DNA of 49,264 nt from an uncultured Collinsella sp. (GCA_958352845.1 CATWQC010000014.1:1-49264), one strand, 5' to 3'; shown: positions 23,448-32,489, counted from the first letter of the stretch. Numbers and translations are program-made. The notes: generated by a model not told the origin, from the sequence alone.

Positions 23448-24725
23448 CTAATCGAGTCCCGAGAAGGAGGGATACGCGCTCTCGCCGTGCTGACTCGCAT
23501 CCAGGCCCAGCGCCTCGTCGGCCTCGTCCACGCGCAGGCTGCCGTGGAACAGCGCCTTGACCACCGCGGCGATCACCAAGTCGAGCACCAGTACAATAGC
23601 GACCGTCACCACAATGCCCAAAATCTGCGAGACGAGCAGCGACACGTCGCCCGTGTAGAACAGGCCACCCTTACCGGTCCACGAGAGCTCCGGCACACAG
23701 AACAGGCCCGTGAGCACGCCGCCCAAGATGCCGCCGATGCCGTGGCAACCGAACGCGTCGAGCGCATCGTCGTAGCCAAACTTGGTCTTAAGATGGCTGA
23801 TGGCCAGGTAGCAGACAGGCGAGACGATCAGGCCCATGACCAGCGCCGCCCACGGCTCGACAAAGCCCGCACCCGGCGTGACCACCACAAGGCCCGCAAC
23901 CAGACCGGTGCTGGCGCCCACCAGCGTGGGGCGACCGGTGTGCACGCGCTCGACGGCAAGCCACGAGACCATGCCCGCCGCGCTGGCCGTCACAGTGTTG
24001 AGGATGGCGAGTGCCGCCACGGCATCGGCCTTAAACTCGCTGCCGCCGTTAAAGCCAAACCAGCCAAACCAAAGCAGACCGGCGCCCAGCGCCACAAACG
24101 GCACGTTATGCGGACGATAGCTCACCATGCCAAAGCCACGACGACGGCCGAGCATTAAGCAGAGAATCAGGCCCGTGAGACCGGACGAAATGTGTACTAC
24201 GTCGCCGCCGGCAAAGTCGAGCGCGCCGATGATGTCGCCGATAAAGGAGCCCTCGCCGCCCCAGACCATGTGGGCGAGCGGCACATAGACCGCGAGCAGC
24301 CAAATGCCCAGGAAGGCCGTCATGGCACCAAACTTGACGCGGCCGGCCAGGCTGCCCGTGACGATAGCAGCCGTGATCATGGCAAATGCCATCTGGAAGG
24401 CGATGTTGATGATCTGGGGGTAGGCGGCGCCGTCCGCGGCGTTGCCCTCGGCCGCCTGCAGCACCTGGTTGAGCACCGGCAGGCACAGCAGCTGGTCAAG
24501 GCCTCCAATAAACGGACTCGAACCGTCGCCGCCATAGGCCAGAGACCAGCCGGCAACAATCCACAGCACACCAACCAGACCAATGGCGCCAAAGCACATG
24601 AGCATGGTGTTGATGACATTTTTGCGCCTGGACAGGCCGCCATAGAAAAACGCCAGACCCGGTGTCATTAAAAAAACGAGCATGGTGCAGATGAGCACAA
24701 ACGTTGTCGAACCCGTATCGTACAT
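23448..24725 (-). CDS. amtB: Ammonium transporter AmtB
   Basis: About 425 residues from the ATG at 24725 (AAGGGAGAGCGA upstream). Eleven membrane helices are visible. Conserved blocks: TPGLAFFYGGLSRRKNVINT (helix 1-2), FGAMTAFLGIWLLAVYVPLA and HMVWGGEGSF (periplasmic gate), GGDVVHISSGLTGLILCLML (first pore His), GAGLLWFGWFGFNGGS, and FGCHGIGGILGGVLTGLF (second pore His). It conducts ammonium and is blocked by P-II, whose gene follows on the same strand. AmtB-P-II pairing is classic and supports the call. A 19-residue longer frame was rejected for lack of a ribosome site. Confidence 0.95.
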   Translation of the reverse strand: MYDTGSTTFVLICTMLVFLMTPGLAFFYGGLSRRKNVINTMLMCFGAIGLVGVLWIVAGWSLAYGGDGSSPFIGGLDQLLCLPVLNQVLQAAEGNAADGAAYPQIINIAFQMAFAMITAAIVTGSLAGRVKFGAMTAFLGIWLLAVYVPLAHMVWGGEGSFIGDIIGALDFAGGDVVHISSGLTGLILCLMLGRRRGFGMVSYRPHNVPFVALGAGLLWFGWFGFNGGSEFKADAVAALAILNTVTASAAGMVSWLAVERVHTGRPTLVGASTGLVAGLVVVTPGAGFVEPWAALVMGLIVSPVCYLAISHLKTKFGYDDALDAFGCHGIGGILGGVLTGLFCVPELSWTGKGGLFYTGDVSLLVSQILGIVVTVAIVLVLDLVIAAVVKALFHGSLRVDEADEALGLDASQHGESAYPSFSGLD

Positions 24726-24923
24726 TCGCTCTCCCTTGGTCGTATGAACGTTGTCGGCGCCCATAATGCGGCCGAGGGACAACTGGTGTAGACCAGATGC
24801 GGCGTTGTTAAACGCTGCGTTGTCGAATGGAAACGGTGCCGCAATCTTGGAAACGGCGCGGCAACGGACGCGAAACGAACGGGAAATACGCGAGCAAGGA
24901 AGCCGTGAGCGCGCCCGTCCCGG

Positions 24924-25943
24924 CTAGTGGCGGAACAGCTCGCGGGCTCGGTCGCGGAGGTCGGTAGCTCGAATGACACCTTCGTAGCGATTGATGCGCA
25001 GACGCGGGAAGGCATTGAAAAAGCGCAGGTCACGACGACTGAGTGACACGCTCGGTACCGGACGGCTCATGCGCTTACCGGCAAGGCGACGGCTGAGCGG
25101 CGGACGCGGCATGCTCGGCGCGGCATCGGCCACGCGGCGGGCAGCGAGCGCCAGGCCGCGAGCACCATCCGAGATAAACGTCGGCATCGAAGCCTTCTCG
25201 CGCAGGGCATCGAGCGTCGCGTCGCCCAGCTCCGCCAGCCACGCGTTAACGGCACGGCTGCGGATATGCGTCTGCGCCACCGAGTCGATCGCCGAATCGG
25301 GAATACGTTCGAGCATGGAGTCAGACGCATCGGCAAGCGACTCGTTGATGCGGTCGGCAAGGTCGGCCCGGACGCGCTCCAACTGATCGGACAGACGCCG
25401 CCAGCTCGCCAACGAGCACACCGCGTCGACCATCATCGCGACCGCGACGATAAAGGCGGACAGCCGCACAATCAGCACCGGCAGATGGCCAAGCAGCCCC
25501 AGCAATGCAGGCTCCACCACGCGACAAATGCACAACGCACCCAGACCAAACGCGCAGGCCCAGTACAGGCAGATGCGCCCATGCAGGTTAAACGGCAGGT
25601 GCGAATAGTCCCAAAAGCGAGCCCCCGTTGTTTTTTCCAGCAGCACGCCTACGCTGTACTCAATCACGCTGCATACGAGCGCTGAAGCGACAAACTGGCT
25701 CGACGCGTCAGGAATTCCGCGCAACAGCAGCCAGCAGGCAATGCCGCCCGCGCCATAGATAGGGCAGCACGGCCCCAGCAAAAAGCCGCTGTTGGCAAAG
25801 CGTCCGTGGTTGAGCATGGCGCAGACTGTCGATTCCCATGCCCAACCGCAAAAACCGTAGAAGGCAAACGAGAGTACCAGCGCCGAGAGCGGACAGGCGG
25901 CAAGCGTCGCACCGTCAAATGCCATGTCGATCGCGGTCCCCAC
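24924..25943 (-). CDS. Putative ABC-transporter permease-like membrane protein (CmpB family)
   Basis: 339 residues from a GTG at 25943 (AGGAGAGG 8 bases upstream). Residues 1-170 have about five membrane helices with FYGFCGWAWESTVCAMLNHG and NSGFLLGPCCPIYGAGGI, the hallmark of the ABC_trans_CmpB family (often annotated putative ABC transporter permease). The second half is soluble and helical (residues 175-335), rich in Arg and Ala, and not part of the core domain. No ATPase gene is adjacent and the family role is unsettled. It begins three bases after the HD gene ends, so the two are probably cotranscribed. Confidence 0.75.
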   Translation of the reverse strand: MGTAIDMAFDGATLAACPLSALVLSFAFYGFCGWAWESTVCAMLNHGRFANSGFLLGPCCPIYGAGGIACWLLLRGIPDASSQFVASALVCSVIEYSVGVLLEKTTGARFWDYSHLPFNLHGRICLYWACAFGLGALCICRVVEPALLGLLGHLPVLIVRLSAFIVAVAMMVDAVCSLASWRRLSDQLERVRADLADRINESLADASDSMLERIPDSAIDSVAQTHIRSRAVNAWLAELGDATLDALREKASMPTFISDGARGLALAARRVADAAPSMPRPPLSRRLAGKRMSRPVPSVSLSRRDLRFFNAFPRLRINRYEGVIRATDLRDRARELFRH

Positions 25944-25946
25944 CGT

Positions 25947-26483
25947 CTATCCTCTCCTCTTTTCGCTCGATTCGCCACTCATGCCATCGTCCGCCTCGTC
26001 CTTGCGCGGCAGACGACCGGCGACCGTCTCGCACAGCGCGCACCACTTATCCGCCAGGCATACAATCCAAGCCTCACGACACGTCGGCGGCACCGGCACC
26101 AGCGGAAACATATGGCGCGCGATGATATTCCGCTCGCGCGGCGTCAGCTCAAAATCCTCTTCGGCTCGCGCCAGGGCAAAAAACGGATGACGAAATCCGT
26201 GCAGGCGATGGCTCGGATCGGGATCGTGCCAATCGTAGAGAAAGTAATCGTGTAACAAGGCTCCGCGCAGCAACGAGGCGCGGTCGACCGAGACACCGAC
26301 GCGGCCCAGGCGCTCGGCAAAGGACAGACTTGCCCGCGCCACTGAGGTCACATGCGTATACACCGTCACATCGCCATGCTGGATAAACTCGCGCGTCAGG
26401 TCCAGACGACCCGCCTGTGCCAGTTGACGGGCAGCATGGTCCACTTCGCACGCGATTTTCTCGGCACGAACGACATCGGACAT
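25947..26483 (-). CDS. HD-domain hydrolase-like protein
   Basis: 178 residues from the ATG at 26483 (AAGGAGG upstream; the longer frame has no such site). HD phosphohydrolase motifs: HVTSVARASLSFAERLGR (first metal His), LLRGALLHDYFLYDWHDPDP (HD pair) and NIIARHMFPLVPVPPTCREA (late His), then WIVCLADKWCALCE (Asp). The set fits a small metal-dependent phosphohydrolase acting on a nucleotide or similar substrate. It is the first gene of a pair with the CmpB-like protein. Substrate unknown. Confidence 0.85.
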   Translation of the reverse strand: MSDVVRAEKIACEVDHAARQLAQAGRLDLTREFIQHGDVTVYTHVTSVARASLSFAERLGRVGVSVDRASLLRGALLHDYFLYDWHDPDPSHRLHGFRHPFFALARAEEDFELTPRERNIIARHMFPLVPVPPTCREAWIVCLADKWCALCETVAGRLPRKDEADDGMSGESSEKRRG

Positions 26484-26711
26484 GCTGCCTCCTTCCAGCG
26501 GCTCACGGCGGCAAGCCACGGCCTGTACGCATGGAATAAAATCATCATCGAATCTACCAGTATGGCATCGGACAAAACGTTTTGCCCCGCCAGTTGGCGA
26601 ATTACCGCGCCGCCGTCACATATCAAACGCCAAAATGTGCGAGACTGTTTTGTGCAATTGTGCCGGACGAGGGAGCGCCGGCGCTCGATTCGCATGGAGT
26701 AACCCACAACG
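26484..26711. other. Divergent intergenic region
   Basis: 228 bases between the divergent HD and Dxs-like genes. It holds a short palindrome CGCCAGTTGGCG near 26588 and must contain promoters for both genes, but I cannot place convincing -35/-10 pairs. Confidence 0.5.
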
Positions 26712-28493
26712 ATGCTGCTTACGCAAACGACAACGCCCGAGGACGTCAAGGCTCTCGACCGCGCCGAGCTTCCGCTGCTCTGCGGCGAGATCCGTCAGGC
26801 AATCCTCGAAAGCTCCGCCGCCGTCGGCGGGCACGTTGCCCCCAACTTGGGCGTCGTTGAGCTTACGGTCGCGCTCCATCGCGTGTTTAACTCCCCCATC
26901 GACAAGATTGTCTTTGACGTTTCGCACCAGACCTACGCCCACAAGGCGCTGACCGGGCGCGCGTACACTTATATCGATCCGGAGCGTTATGGTGAGGCTT
27001 CTGGCTTTGCCAATCCCGACGAGTCCGAGCACGATCTGTTCGCCATGGGCCATACCTCCACGTCGGTGAGCCTGGGCTGCGGCCTGGCGCACGCTCGTGA
27101 CCTGGCGGGCGATGCGTACAACGTCATCGCCATCATTGGCGACGGCTCGCTTTCGGGCGGCTTGGCGTTTGAGGGCTTTAACAACGCCGCCGAGATCGAC
27201 AGCAACCTGATCATCATCGTCAACGATAACGACCAGTCCATCGCCGAGAACCATGGCGGCCTGTATCGCAATCTGGCCGAGCTGCGCGCCAGCAACGGCG
27301 CCTGTGAGCGCAACGTTTTCCGCGCGATGGGGCTCGACTACCGCTACCTGGACGCCGGCAACGACGTGTTGGCCCTGGTCGACACGCTGCAGGAGCTGTG
27401 CGGCATCGACCACCCCATCGTGCTGCACGTCTCCACTGCCAAGGGCAAGGGTTTTGAGCCAGCCCAGAGCGACCCCGAGCGCTGGCACCACGTGGGTCCG
27501 TTTGACATGGCGACCGGGCGCAAGCTCTGCCCGGGCCATCCGAGCGAGCCTGCGCCGCGCACCTACGCCGACATTACGGGCGAGGCGCTCAGCGCTGCCA
27601 TCGAGCGCGATCCGCAGGTCGTGGGCATCACGGCCGCCACGCCCTACATCATGGGCTTTACACCCGAGCTTCGCGCTGCCGCCGGCAAACAGTTCGTCGA
27701 TGTCGGCATTGCCGAGGAGCACGCCGTGACTTTTGCCACCGCGCTTGCGCGCTCGGGTGCCAAGCCAGTCTTTGGTGTGTACGGCACGTTTTTGCAGCGC
27801 GCCTACGACGAGCTGTGGCACGATCTGTGCCTCAACGATGCCCCCGCAACCATCTTGGTGTTTGGCGCGTCGATCTTTGGCACCACATCCGAGACGCACC
27901 TTTCGTTCTTTGATATTTCCATGCTGGGCGCTCTTCCCAACATGCGCTACCTAGCGCCGGCCTGCATGGAGGAATACCTGTCCATGCTGAGCTGGTCGCT
28001 CGACCACTGCGAGCATCCCGTTGCGATTCGTGTACCTGGCATTGGCCTGGTGAGCCGTCCCGATCTGGCGCCCGCCGAAGACACCGACTACAGCGCCGTT
28101 CGCTACAACGTGGTGCGCCAGGGTCGTAATGTGGCCGTGCTCGCGCTCGGCGATTTCTTTGAGCTGGGCGAGCGCGTGGCAAACCGCTTGGCTGCCGAGT
28201 ACGGCATCGAGGCCACGCTCGTCAACCCTCGCTTTGCAACTGAGCTTGACCGCGAGTTCCTCGACAGTCTTGCCGCCGAGCATCGCGTTGTCGTCACCCT
28301 CGAGGACGGCATCTTGGACGGCGGCTGGGGCGAGCGCGTGGCGTGCTATCTGGCATGCACGCCGTTGCGCACGCGCACCTTTGGCATCGCCAAGGGCTTC
28401 CCCGACCGCTACGACCCCAACGAGCTGCTCGCCCAGAACGGCATGACGGTCGAGAACATGGCCGCCGAAGCTGTAAGGCTACTCAACGAGTAA
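26712..28493 (+). CDS. 1-deoxy-D-xylulose-5-phosphate synthase-like thiamine enzyme
   Basis: 593 residues with the full DXS layout. N-terminal GHVAPNLGVVELTVALHRVF, FDVSHQTYAHKALTGR, the MGHTSTSVSLGCGLA block, thiamine-diphosphate/Mg motif GDGSLSGGLAFEGFNNA (143-159), and NDNDQSIAENHGG (171-183). The middle domain has VGIAEEHAVTFATALA and the C-terminal domain TLEDGILDGGWGERV. DXS joins pyruvate and glyceraldehyde-3-phosphate in the non-mevalonate isoprenoid and thiamine routes. The protein is 30-40 residues shorter than canonical DXS (about 620-640), and NDNDQSIAENHGG differs from the usual NDNEMSISENVG. It may be a divergent paralogue; transketolase-like activity is the alternative. No other isoprenoid gene is adjacent. 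Confidence 0.8.
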   Translation: MLLTQTTTPEDVKALDRAELPLLCGEIRQAILESSAAVGGHVAPNLGVVELTVALHRVFNSPIDKIVFDVSHQTYAHKALTGRAYTYIDPERYGEASGFANPDESEHDLFAMGHTSTSVSLGCGLAHARDLAGDAYNVIAIIGDGSLSGGLAFEGFNNAAEIDSNLIIIVNDNDQSIAENHGGLYRNLAELRASNGACERNVFRAMGLDYRYLDAGNDVLALVDTLQELCGIDHPIVLHVSTAKGKGFEPAQSDPERWHHVGPFDMATGRKLCPGHPSEPAPRTYADITGEALSAAIERDPQVVGITAATPYIMGFTPELRAAAGKQFVDVGIAEEHAVTFATALARSGAKPVFGVYGTFLQRAYDELWHDLCLNDAPATILVFGASIFGTTSETHLSFFDISMLGALPNMRYLAPACMEEYLSMLSWSLDHCEHPVAIRVPGIGLVSRPDLAPAEDTDYSAVRYNVVRQGRNVAVLALGDFFELGERVANRLAAEYGIEATLVNPRFATELDREFLDSLAAEHRVVVTLEDGILDGGWGERVACYLACTPLRTRTFGIAKGFPDRYDPNELLAQNGMTVENMAAEAVRLLNE

Positions 28494-28494
28494 G

Positions 28495-28535
28495 AAAACC
28501 TCCGCAAGGGAAGCGCCCCTGCGGAGGTTTTTATT
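28495..28535 (+). terminator. Terminator of the Dxs-like gene
   Basis: AAAACCTCCGCA pairs with TGCGGAGGTTTT, followed by a T-rich tract, immediately after the stop codon. Confidence 0.95.
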
Positions 28536-28547
28536 TTCGCGACGCGA

Positions 28548-28608
28548 TTATCTCAATCTGTAACATCTAGGGCCCGAATTCCCGTCTAACTGTTACAGAT
28601 CTAGATAA
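28548..28608. repeat. CTCAATCTGTAACA inverted repeat, unit A
   Basis: Arms 28548-28565 and 28591-28608 match with two mismatches (TTATCTCAATCTGTAACA against TTATCTAGATCTGTAACA read on the other strand). Confidence 0.75.
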
Positions 28609-28627
28609 GACGTCTTAGTCCCAGACC

Positions 28628-28690
28628 TTTGTCTCAATCTGTAACAGATAGAGACCTTTTGGCCGTCCAGATGTTACAGATTGAGACAAA
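28628..28690. repeat. CTCAATCTGTAACA inverted repeat, unit B
   Basis: Perfect 19-bp arms at 28628-28646 (TTTGTCTCAATCTGTAACA) and 28672-28690, loop of 25 bases. It shares its arm sequence with unit A, 20 bases away; the two are tandem diverged copies. Confidence 0.9.
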
Positions 28691-28719
28691 GCAGCGAGGC
28701 AGGCCGTCACATCTGCAAG

Positions 28720-28756
28720 AACCACCATAAAGGTGCCTGTCCCCTTTGTAGTGGTT
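28720..28756. repeat. Family-2 palindromic element, copy 2
   Basis: AACCACCATAAAGGTGCCTG then TCCCCTTTGTAGTGGTT. Nearly identical to 7085-7121 but with the full GCCTGTCCCCTTT core. Confidence 0.9.
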
Positions 28757-28903
28757 TTAAGTCATGGTCGGTGCGAAAAACGAATAACCGTTCATACGCG
28801 ATCTCCTTACTTATATATGTGTCGCGTTGCCGCCATTATAGCGACTGCTGTGATCGATCATGCCGTCTGCAAAACGCTATTTCAGCTGCAATATTCGACG
28901 TTT

Positions 28904-28949
28904 GCCCAGATAAAACCTGCCATAATAAACCTGTCCCTTTTTGGTAGGT
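28904..28949 (+). repeat. Family-1 palindromic element, copy 3
   Basis: GCCCAGATAAAACCTGCCAT, then AATAAACCTGTCCC, TTTTT, GGTAGGT. It lies about 43 bases upstream of the -35 of the amino-acid ABC operon promoter. Confidence 0.9.
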
Positions 28950-28991
28950 AGAATTACCCATAAGGCAAGTATGTTTCTGAGTTATTTCGTG

Positions 28992-29021
28992 TTGACCCAT
29001 TTGAGCGCGATGGGGTATAAC
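28992..29021 (+). promoter_or_regulatory. Promoter of the amino-acid ABC importer operon
   Basis: TTGACC (28992-28997), an 18-base spacer and TATAAC (29016-29021), 44 bases before the ATG at 29065, which has a GAGAAAGG site. Confidence 0.75.
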
Positions 29022-29064
29022 TCTACTCAACCGCTAGGGATTTTATTGAGAAAGGTGTTCTACC

Positions 29065-30060
29065 ATGAGCAAGAACCTCTCCCAGCAGGTCGTTCTCGAC
29101 CGCCGCGGCTTCGTTGCCGCCACCTTCGCAACCGTCACCGGCCTTGGTCTTGCCGGCTGCTCCGACACCAGCGCCGAGGCCGACAAGGGTTCCGCCGCCG
29201 GCTCCTCCAAGGGCTCCGAGGATACCGAGACTTCCACCACGCTCGACGCTAAGGCATTCGACAAGCTCGTCGACAACGGCCCCAAGGCCGATGACGACGC
29301 CATCGCCGCCAGCACCTGGGCCACGGCCGTCAAGGACGCCGGCGTCTTTAAGATCGGTGGCGTTCAGACCTCCACGCTCTTCTCCCTCCTCAACGAGAAA
29401 GACGGTCAGACCCGCGGCTTTGACGCTGGTATCGCGCAGCTTCTGTCCAACTACATCCTGGGCGAGAACAAGGTCGAGATCACCCAGGTGACCTCGGACA
29501 CGCGCGAGTCTGTCCTGCAGAACGGCCAGGTCGACGCCGTCTTTGCCACCTACACCATTACCGATGAGCGCAAGAAGCTCGTCTCCTTCGCCGGCCCCTA
29601 CTACTACACCCAGCAGGCTATCCTGGTACTCGCCGACAACGACGACATCAAGAGCGTCGATGACCTGGCCGACAAGAACGTCGCTGTCCAGTCCGGCTCC
29701 AACGGCCCTGCCATCCTGGAGGAGTTCGCCCCCAAGGCCAGCCAGCAGGAGTTCAAGACCGACGAGGAGGCCCGCCAGGCGCTCCAGCAGGGCCGCGTCG
29801 ACGCCTACGTCATCGATAACAACATGCAGCAGAGCGCCCTGGTCCGCGAGCCCGGTAAGTACAAGATCGCCGGCAAGCCCTTCGGCAGCAAGGAGCCCTA
29901 TGGCATCGGCCTGCCGCTCGATTCCGACGGCGTTGCCTTTGTCAACGACTTCCTTAAGAAGATCGAGGACGACGGCACCTGGACTGAGCTGTGGCAGATC
30001 TGCATCGGCGACCGCACGGGCGACACCAATGTTCCCGAGCTGCCCGAGATCGGCGCCTAG
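29065..30060 (+). CDS. Amino-acid ABC transporter substrate-binding lipoprotein
   Basis: 331 residues. The N-terminus has a twin-arginine-like DRRGFVAATF signal and the lipobox LAGC with Cys32, so it should be lipidated by Lgt and held outside the membrane. A Ser/Gly/Glu-rich linker (33-60) follows. The mature part is a type 3 solute-binding fold: FKIGGVQTSTLFSLLNEKDG, TRGFDAGIAQLLSNYILG, DAVFATYTITDERKKLVSFA and PYYYTQQAILVL, typical of glutamate/glutamine/polar amino-acid binders. It is the first gene of a four-gene importer. Exact ligand unknown, glutamate or glutamine likely. Confidence 0.92.
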   Translation: MSKNLSQQVVLDRRGFVAATFATVTGLGLAGCSDTSAEADKGSAAGSSKGSEDTETSTTLDAKAFDKLVDNGPKADDDAIAASTWATAVKDAGVFKIGGVQTSTLFSLLNEKDGQTRGFDAGIAQLLSNYILGENKVEITQVTSDTRESVLQNGQVDAVFATYTITDERKKLVSFAGPYYYTQQAILVLADNDDIKSVDDLADKNVAVQSGSNGPAILEEFAPKASQQEFKTDEEARQALQQGRVDAYVIDNNMQQSALVREPGKYKIAGKPFGSKEPYGIGLPLDSDGVAFVNDFLKKIEDDGTWTELWQICIGDRTGDTNVPELPEIGA

Positions 30061-30148
30061 GCAGCGAGCCTGGTAACGGCCGCAACGAAACCATACGGAA
30101 ACGCATGATGCGCTTTATTGCGGTAAACTGTTTCCTCACTGAGTTGTC

Positions 30149-30180
30149 GGGGCTTCCGTACACACGGGAGCCCCTTTCCT
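30149..30180 (+). terminator. Intercistronic hairpin after the binding-protein gene
   Basis: GGGGCTTCCGT pairs with ACGGGAGCCCC and is followed by TTTCC. Such partial terminators commonly raise binding-protein output relative to the permeases. Confidence 0.65.
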
Positions 30181-30198
30181 TATCGGCGGGAGGTCCGC

Positions 30199-30858
30199 AT
30201 GAGTCTCTCCGAGCTCTGGTCGCTCTATGGCCAGAACTATATCGACGCGCTGCTAGCAACCTGGGGCATGACGCTTGAGTCGTTTGCCATCGCCATGGTG
30301 CTGGCCGTCGCCGTCACCGTGATGCGTGTGTCGCCGCTCAAGCCGCTGCGCGTCTTTGGCGACCTGTATGTCCAGGTCTTCCGTAACATCCCCGGCATCG
30401 CACTGCTCATCATCGTCGTCTATGCGCTGCCGCCGCTCAAGGTCGTCCTACCCTACCGCACCTGCGTTATCGTCGCCACGGTTCTTTTGGGCTCGGCCTT
30501 TGGCTCCGAGAACTTTATGAGCGGCATCAACACCGTCGGCGTCGGCCAGGTCGAAGCCGCACGTTCGCTCGGCATGAGCTTCAGCCGTATCCTCGCCAAG
30601 ATCGTGATTCCGCAGGCGCTGCGCTCGAGCGTGCTGCCCATGACGAACCTCTTTATCGCCGTCATGCTCACCACCGCGCTCGGCAGTCAGGTGCCGCTTA
30701 AACCGCAAGAGCTCACCGGCGTGGTGAGCTACATCAATACCCGCTCGCTCGGCGGCGTCGCCGCGTTCTTTATCTCGGCGCTCGGCTACCTGGGCACGGC
30801 CTTTGTGGTGAGCCACATTGGCAACTACATCGACAAGAAGGTGAGGATCCTCCGATGA
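30199..30858 (+). CDS. Amino-acid ABC transporter permease 1
   Basis: 219 residues, about five membrane helices. The EAA loop that docks to the ATPase reads VEAARSLGMSFSRILAKIVI, followed by PQALRSSVLPMTN. The family is the polar amino-acid (HisM/GluC type) permease. An ATG at 30199 with GGGAGG upstream. The next permease begins four bases before its stop (ATGA overlap), so the two are coupled and likely form a heterodimer. Confidence 0.92.
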   Translation: MSLSELWSLYGQNYIDALLATWGMTLESFAIAMVLAVAVTVMRVSPLKPLRVFGDLYVQVFRNIPGIALLIIVVYALPPLKVVLPYRTCVIVATVLLGSAFGSENFMSGINTVGVGQVEAARSLGMSFSRILAKIVIPQALRSSVLPMTNLFIAVMLTTALGSQVPLKPQELTGVVSYINTRSLGGVAAFFISALGYLGTAFVVSHIGNYIDKKVRILR

Positions 30859-31688
30859 GCAAGCACTCCTCCCCTGCGCTCACCATGCGCGATGCGCTCT
30901 ACGAGGCTCCCGGCCCCAAGATGCGCGCCAAGATTCGCATCGGCACCGCCATCTCGCTTGTTGCCGTCGCCACACTCGTCGTCCTGGTACTGCAGCGCTT
31001 TTATGTGACCGGCCAGCTTTCGGTCCACTATTGGTATTTCTTTACGCACCTCACCACCTGGAAGTTCCTGCTTGCCGGCTTTGAGGGCACCGTTAAAGTC
31101 GCACTCACCGCCGGTGTCATTGCGCTGGTACTGGGCTTAGCCCTTATGCTCGGCCGCACCAGCGACATTAAGCCACTGCAACTGGTCTGCCGTGTGCTCA
31201 CCGATTTCTTCCGCGGCGTGCCGAGCCTGCTGTTCATCTACTTCTTCTTTTTGGTGCTGCCCCAGTACAAGATCGCGCTGCCGTCGTTTTGGATGCTCAC
31301 GCTCCCCGTCGCACTCGCTGCAGCCGGCGTACTCGCCGAGATCTTCCGCGCCGGCGTCAACGCCGTGCCGCGCGGGCAGGTCGAGGCGGCCCAGGCGCTC
31401 GGTCTCTCCAAGGCCAAAATCACCTTTAAAATCGTGTTGCCGCAGGCTATTCGGTTTATCATTCCGTCCTTGATTTCACAGCTTGTGGTCGTAGTCAAAG
31501 ACACCACCGTCGCCTATGTGGTGAGCTATCCCGACCTGATGCAAAATGCCCGCGTGCTCATTACCAACTACGACGCCCTCGTGTCGGTCTACCTGGTTAT
31601 CGCGGTCATCTACATCCTCATCAACGTCGCGATCAACAAGGCCGCTGTCTACGTTTCGCACAAGACCGGCGCGACCATCATCCGCTAA
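30855..31688 (+). CDS. Amino-acid ABC transporter permease 2
   Basis: 277 residues: a cytoplasmic N-terminus of about 30 residues (MSKHSSPALTMRDALYEAPG), then about six helices. The EAA loop is VEAAQALGLSKAKITFKIVL, then PQAIRFIIPSLISQL. RGVPSLLFIYFFFLVLP is typical for the GluD/HisQ type. It pairs with permease 1, whose last codons it overlaps. The start has GAGGAT upstream. Confidence 0.92.
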   Translation: MSKHSSPALTMRDALYEAPGPKMRAKIRIGTAISLVAVATLVVLVLQRFYVTGQLSVHYWYFFTHLTTWKFLLAGFEGTVKVALTAGVIALVLGLALMLGRTSDIKPLQLVCRVLTDFFRGVPSLLFIYFFFLVLPQYKIALPSFWMLTLPVALAAAGVLAEIFRAGVNAVPRGQVEAAQALGLSKAKITFKIVLPQAIRFIIPSLISQLVVVVKDTTVAYVVSYPDLMQNARVLITNYDALVSVYLVIAVIYILINVAINKAAVYVSHKTGATIIR

Positions 31689-31724
31689 CGCTTTACCATT
31701 TCGAGTCATAAGGAGCCGAGCACC

Positions 31725-32489
31725 ATGGCACAGAGCACCTCTTCCACCGGCAATCAGCCGCTGATCGAGCTCAGACACGTCGATAAGCACTATGGCGATC
31801 TGCACGTCCTCAACGACATCAATCTCTCGGTCGACCGCGGCGAGGTCGTCGTTGTGATCGGTCCCTCGGGCTCGGGCAAGTCGACCATGTGCCGCACCAT
31901 CAACCGCCTGGAAACTATCGACTCGGGCGAGATCCTCATCGAGGGCGAGCCCCTGCCGCAGGAAGGCAAGGATCTTGCCCGCATGCGTGCCGAGCTGGGC
32001 ATGGTGTTTCAGCAGTTCAACCTGTTCGCACATATGACCGTCCTGCAGAACGTCATGCTGGGACCGGTCGACGTACTGGGTGTCTCCAAGGACGAGGCCC
32101 GCGAGCGCGCCATGGACCTGCTGGGCCGCGTGGGCGTTGCCGAGCAGGCCGATAAGGTGCCCGCACAGCTTTCGGGCGGCCAACAGCAGCGCGTAGCCAT
32201 CGCCCGCTCGCTTGCCATGCAACCCAAGGCCATGCTTTTTGACGAGCCCACGAGCGCCCTTGACCCCGAGATGATCAACGAGGTGCTCGAGGTCATGGTC
32301 CGTCTAGCCCAGCAGGGCATGACGATGATCGTCATCACGCACGAGATGAACTTCGCACGCCGCGTGGCCGACCGCGTCGTGTTTATGGCCGACGGCCAGA
32401 TCGTGGAAACCGGCACACCCGACGAGTTCTTCGACCACCCCCAGACCAAGCGCGCCCAGGACTTCCTCAACTCCATTAAGGGCCACTAG
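31725..32489 (+). CDS. Amino-acid ABC transporter ATP-binding protein
   Basis: 254 residues. Walker A GPSGSGKSTMC, Q-loop VFQQFNLFAHMTVLQN, ABC signature LSGGQQQR, Walker B MLFDEPTSALD and switch His in VITHEM. This is the GlnQ/GluA/HisP type with the polar-amino-acid hallmark FNLFAHMTVL. It completes the importer and follows permease 2 after 36 bases with AAGGAG upstream. Confidence 0.95.
   Translation: MAQSTSSTGNQPLIELRHVDKHYGDLHVLNDINLSVDRGEVVVVIGPSGSGKSTMCRTINRLETIDSGEILIEGEPLPQEGKDLARMRAELGMVFQQFNLFAHMTVLQNVMLGPVDVLGVSKDEARERAMDLLGRVGVAEQADKVPAQLSGGQQQRVAIARSLAMQPKAMLFDEPTSALDPEMINEVLEVMVRLAQQGMTMIVITHEMNFARRVADRVVFMADGQIVETGTPDEFFDHPQTKRAQDFLNSIKGH

Noticed and set aside
26616..27899. 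A 427-codon minus-strand frame opposite the Dxs-like gene
   Set aside because: Composition (Arg/His/Ala/Gly rich, low hydrophobic pattern) and position mark it as a shadow of the Dxs-like gene.
28548..28690. A CRISPR array
   Set aside because: The repeats are inverted pairs with only two units, unequal spacing and no cas genes; not a direct-repeat array.
28681..28951. Two plus-strand ORFs of 72 and 88 codons
   Set aside because: They span the family-2 and family-1 repeats and translate repeat sequence; no ribosome site or domain.
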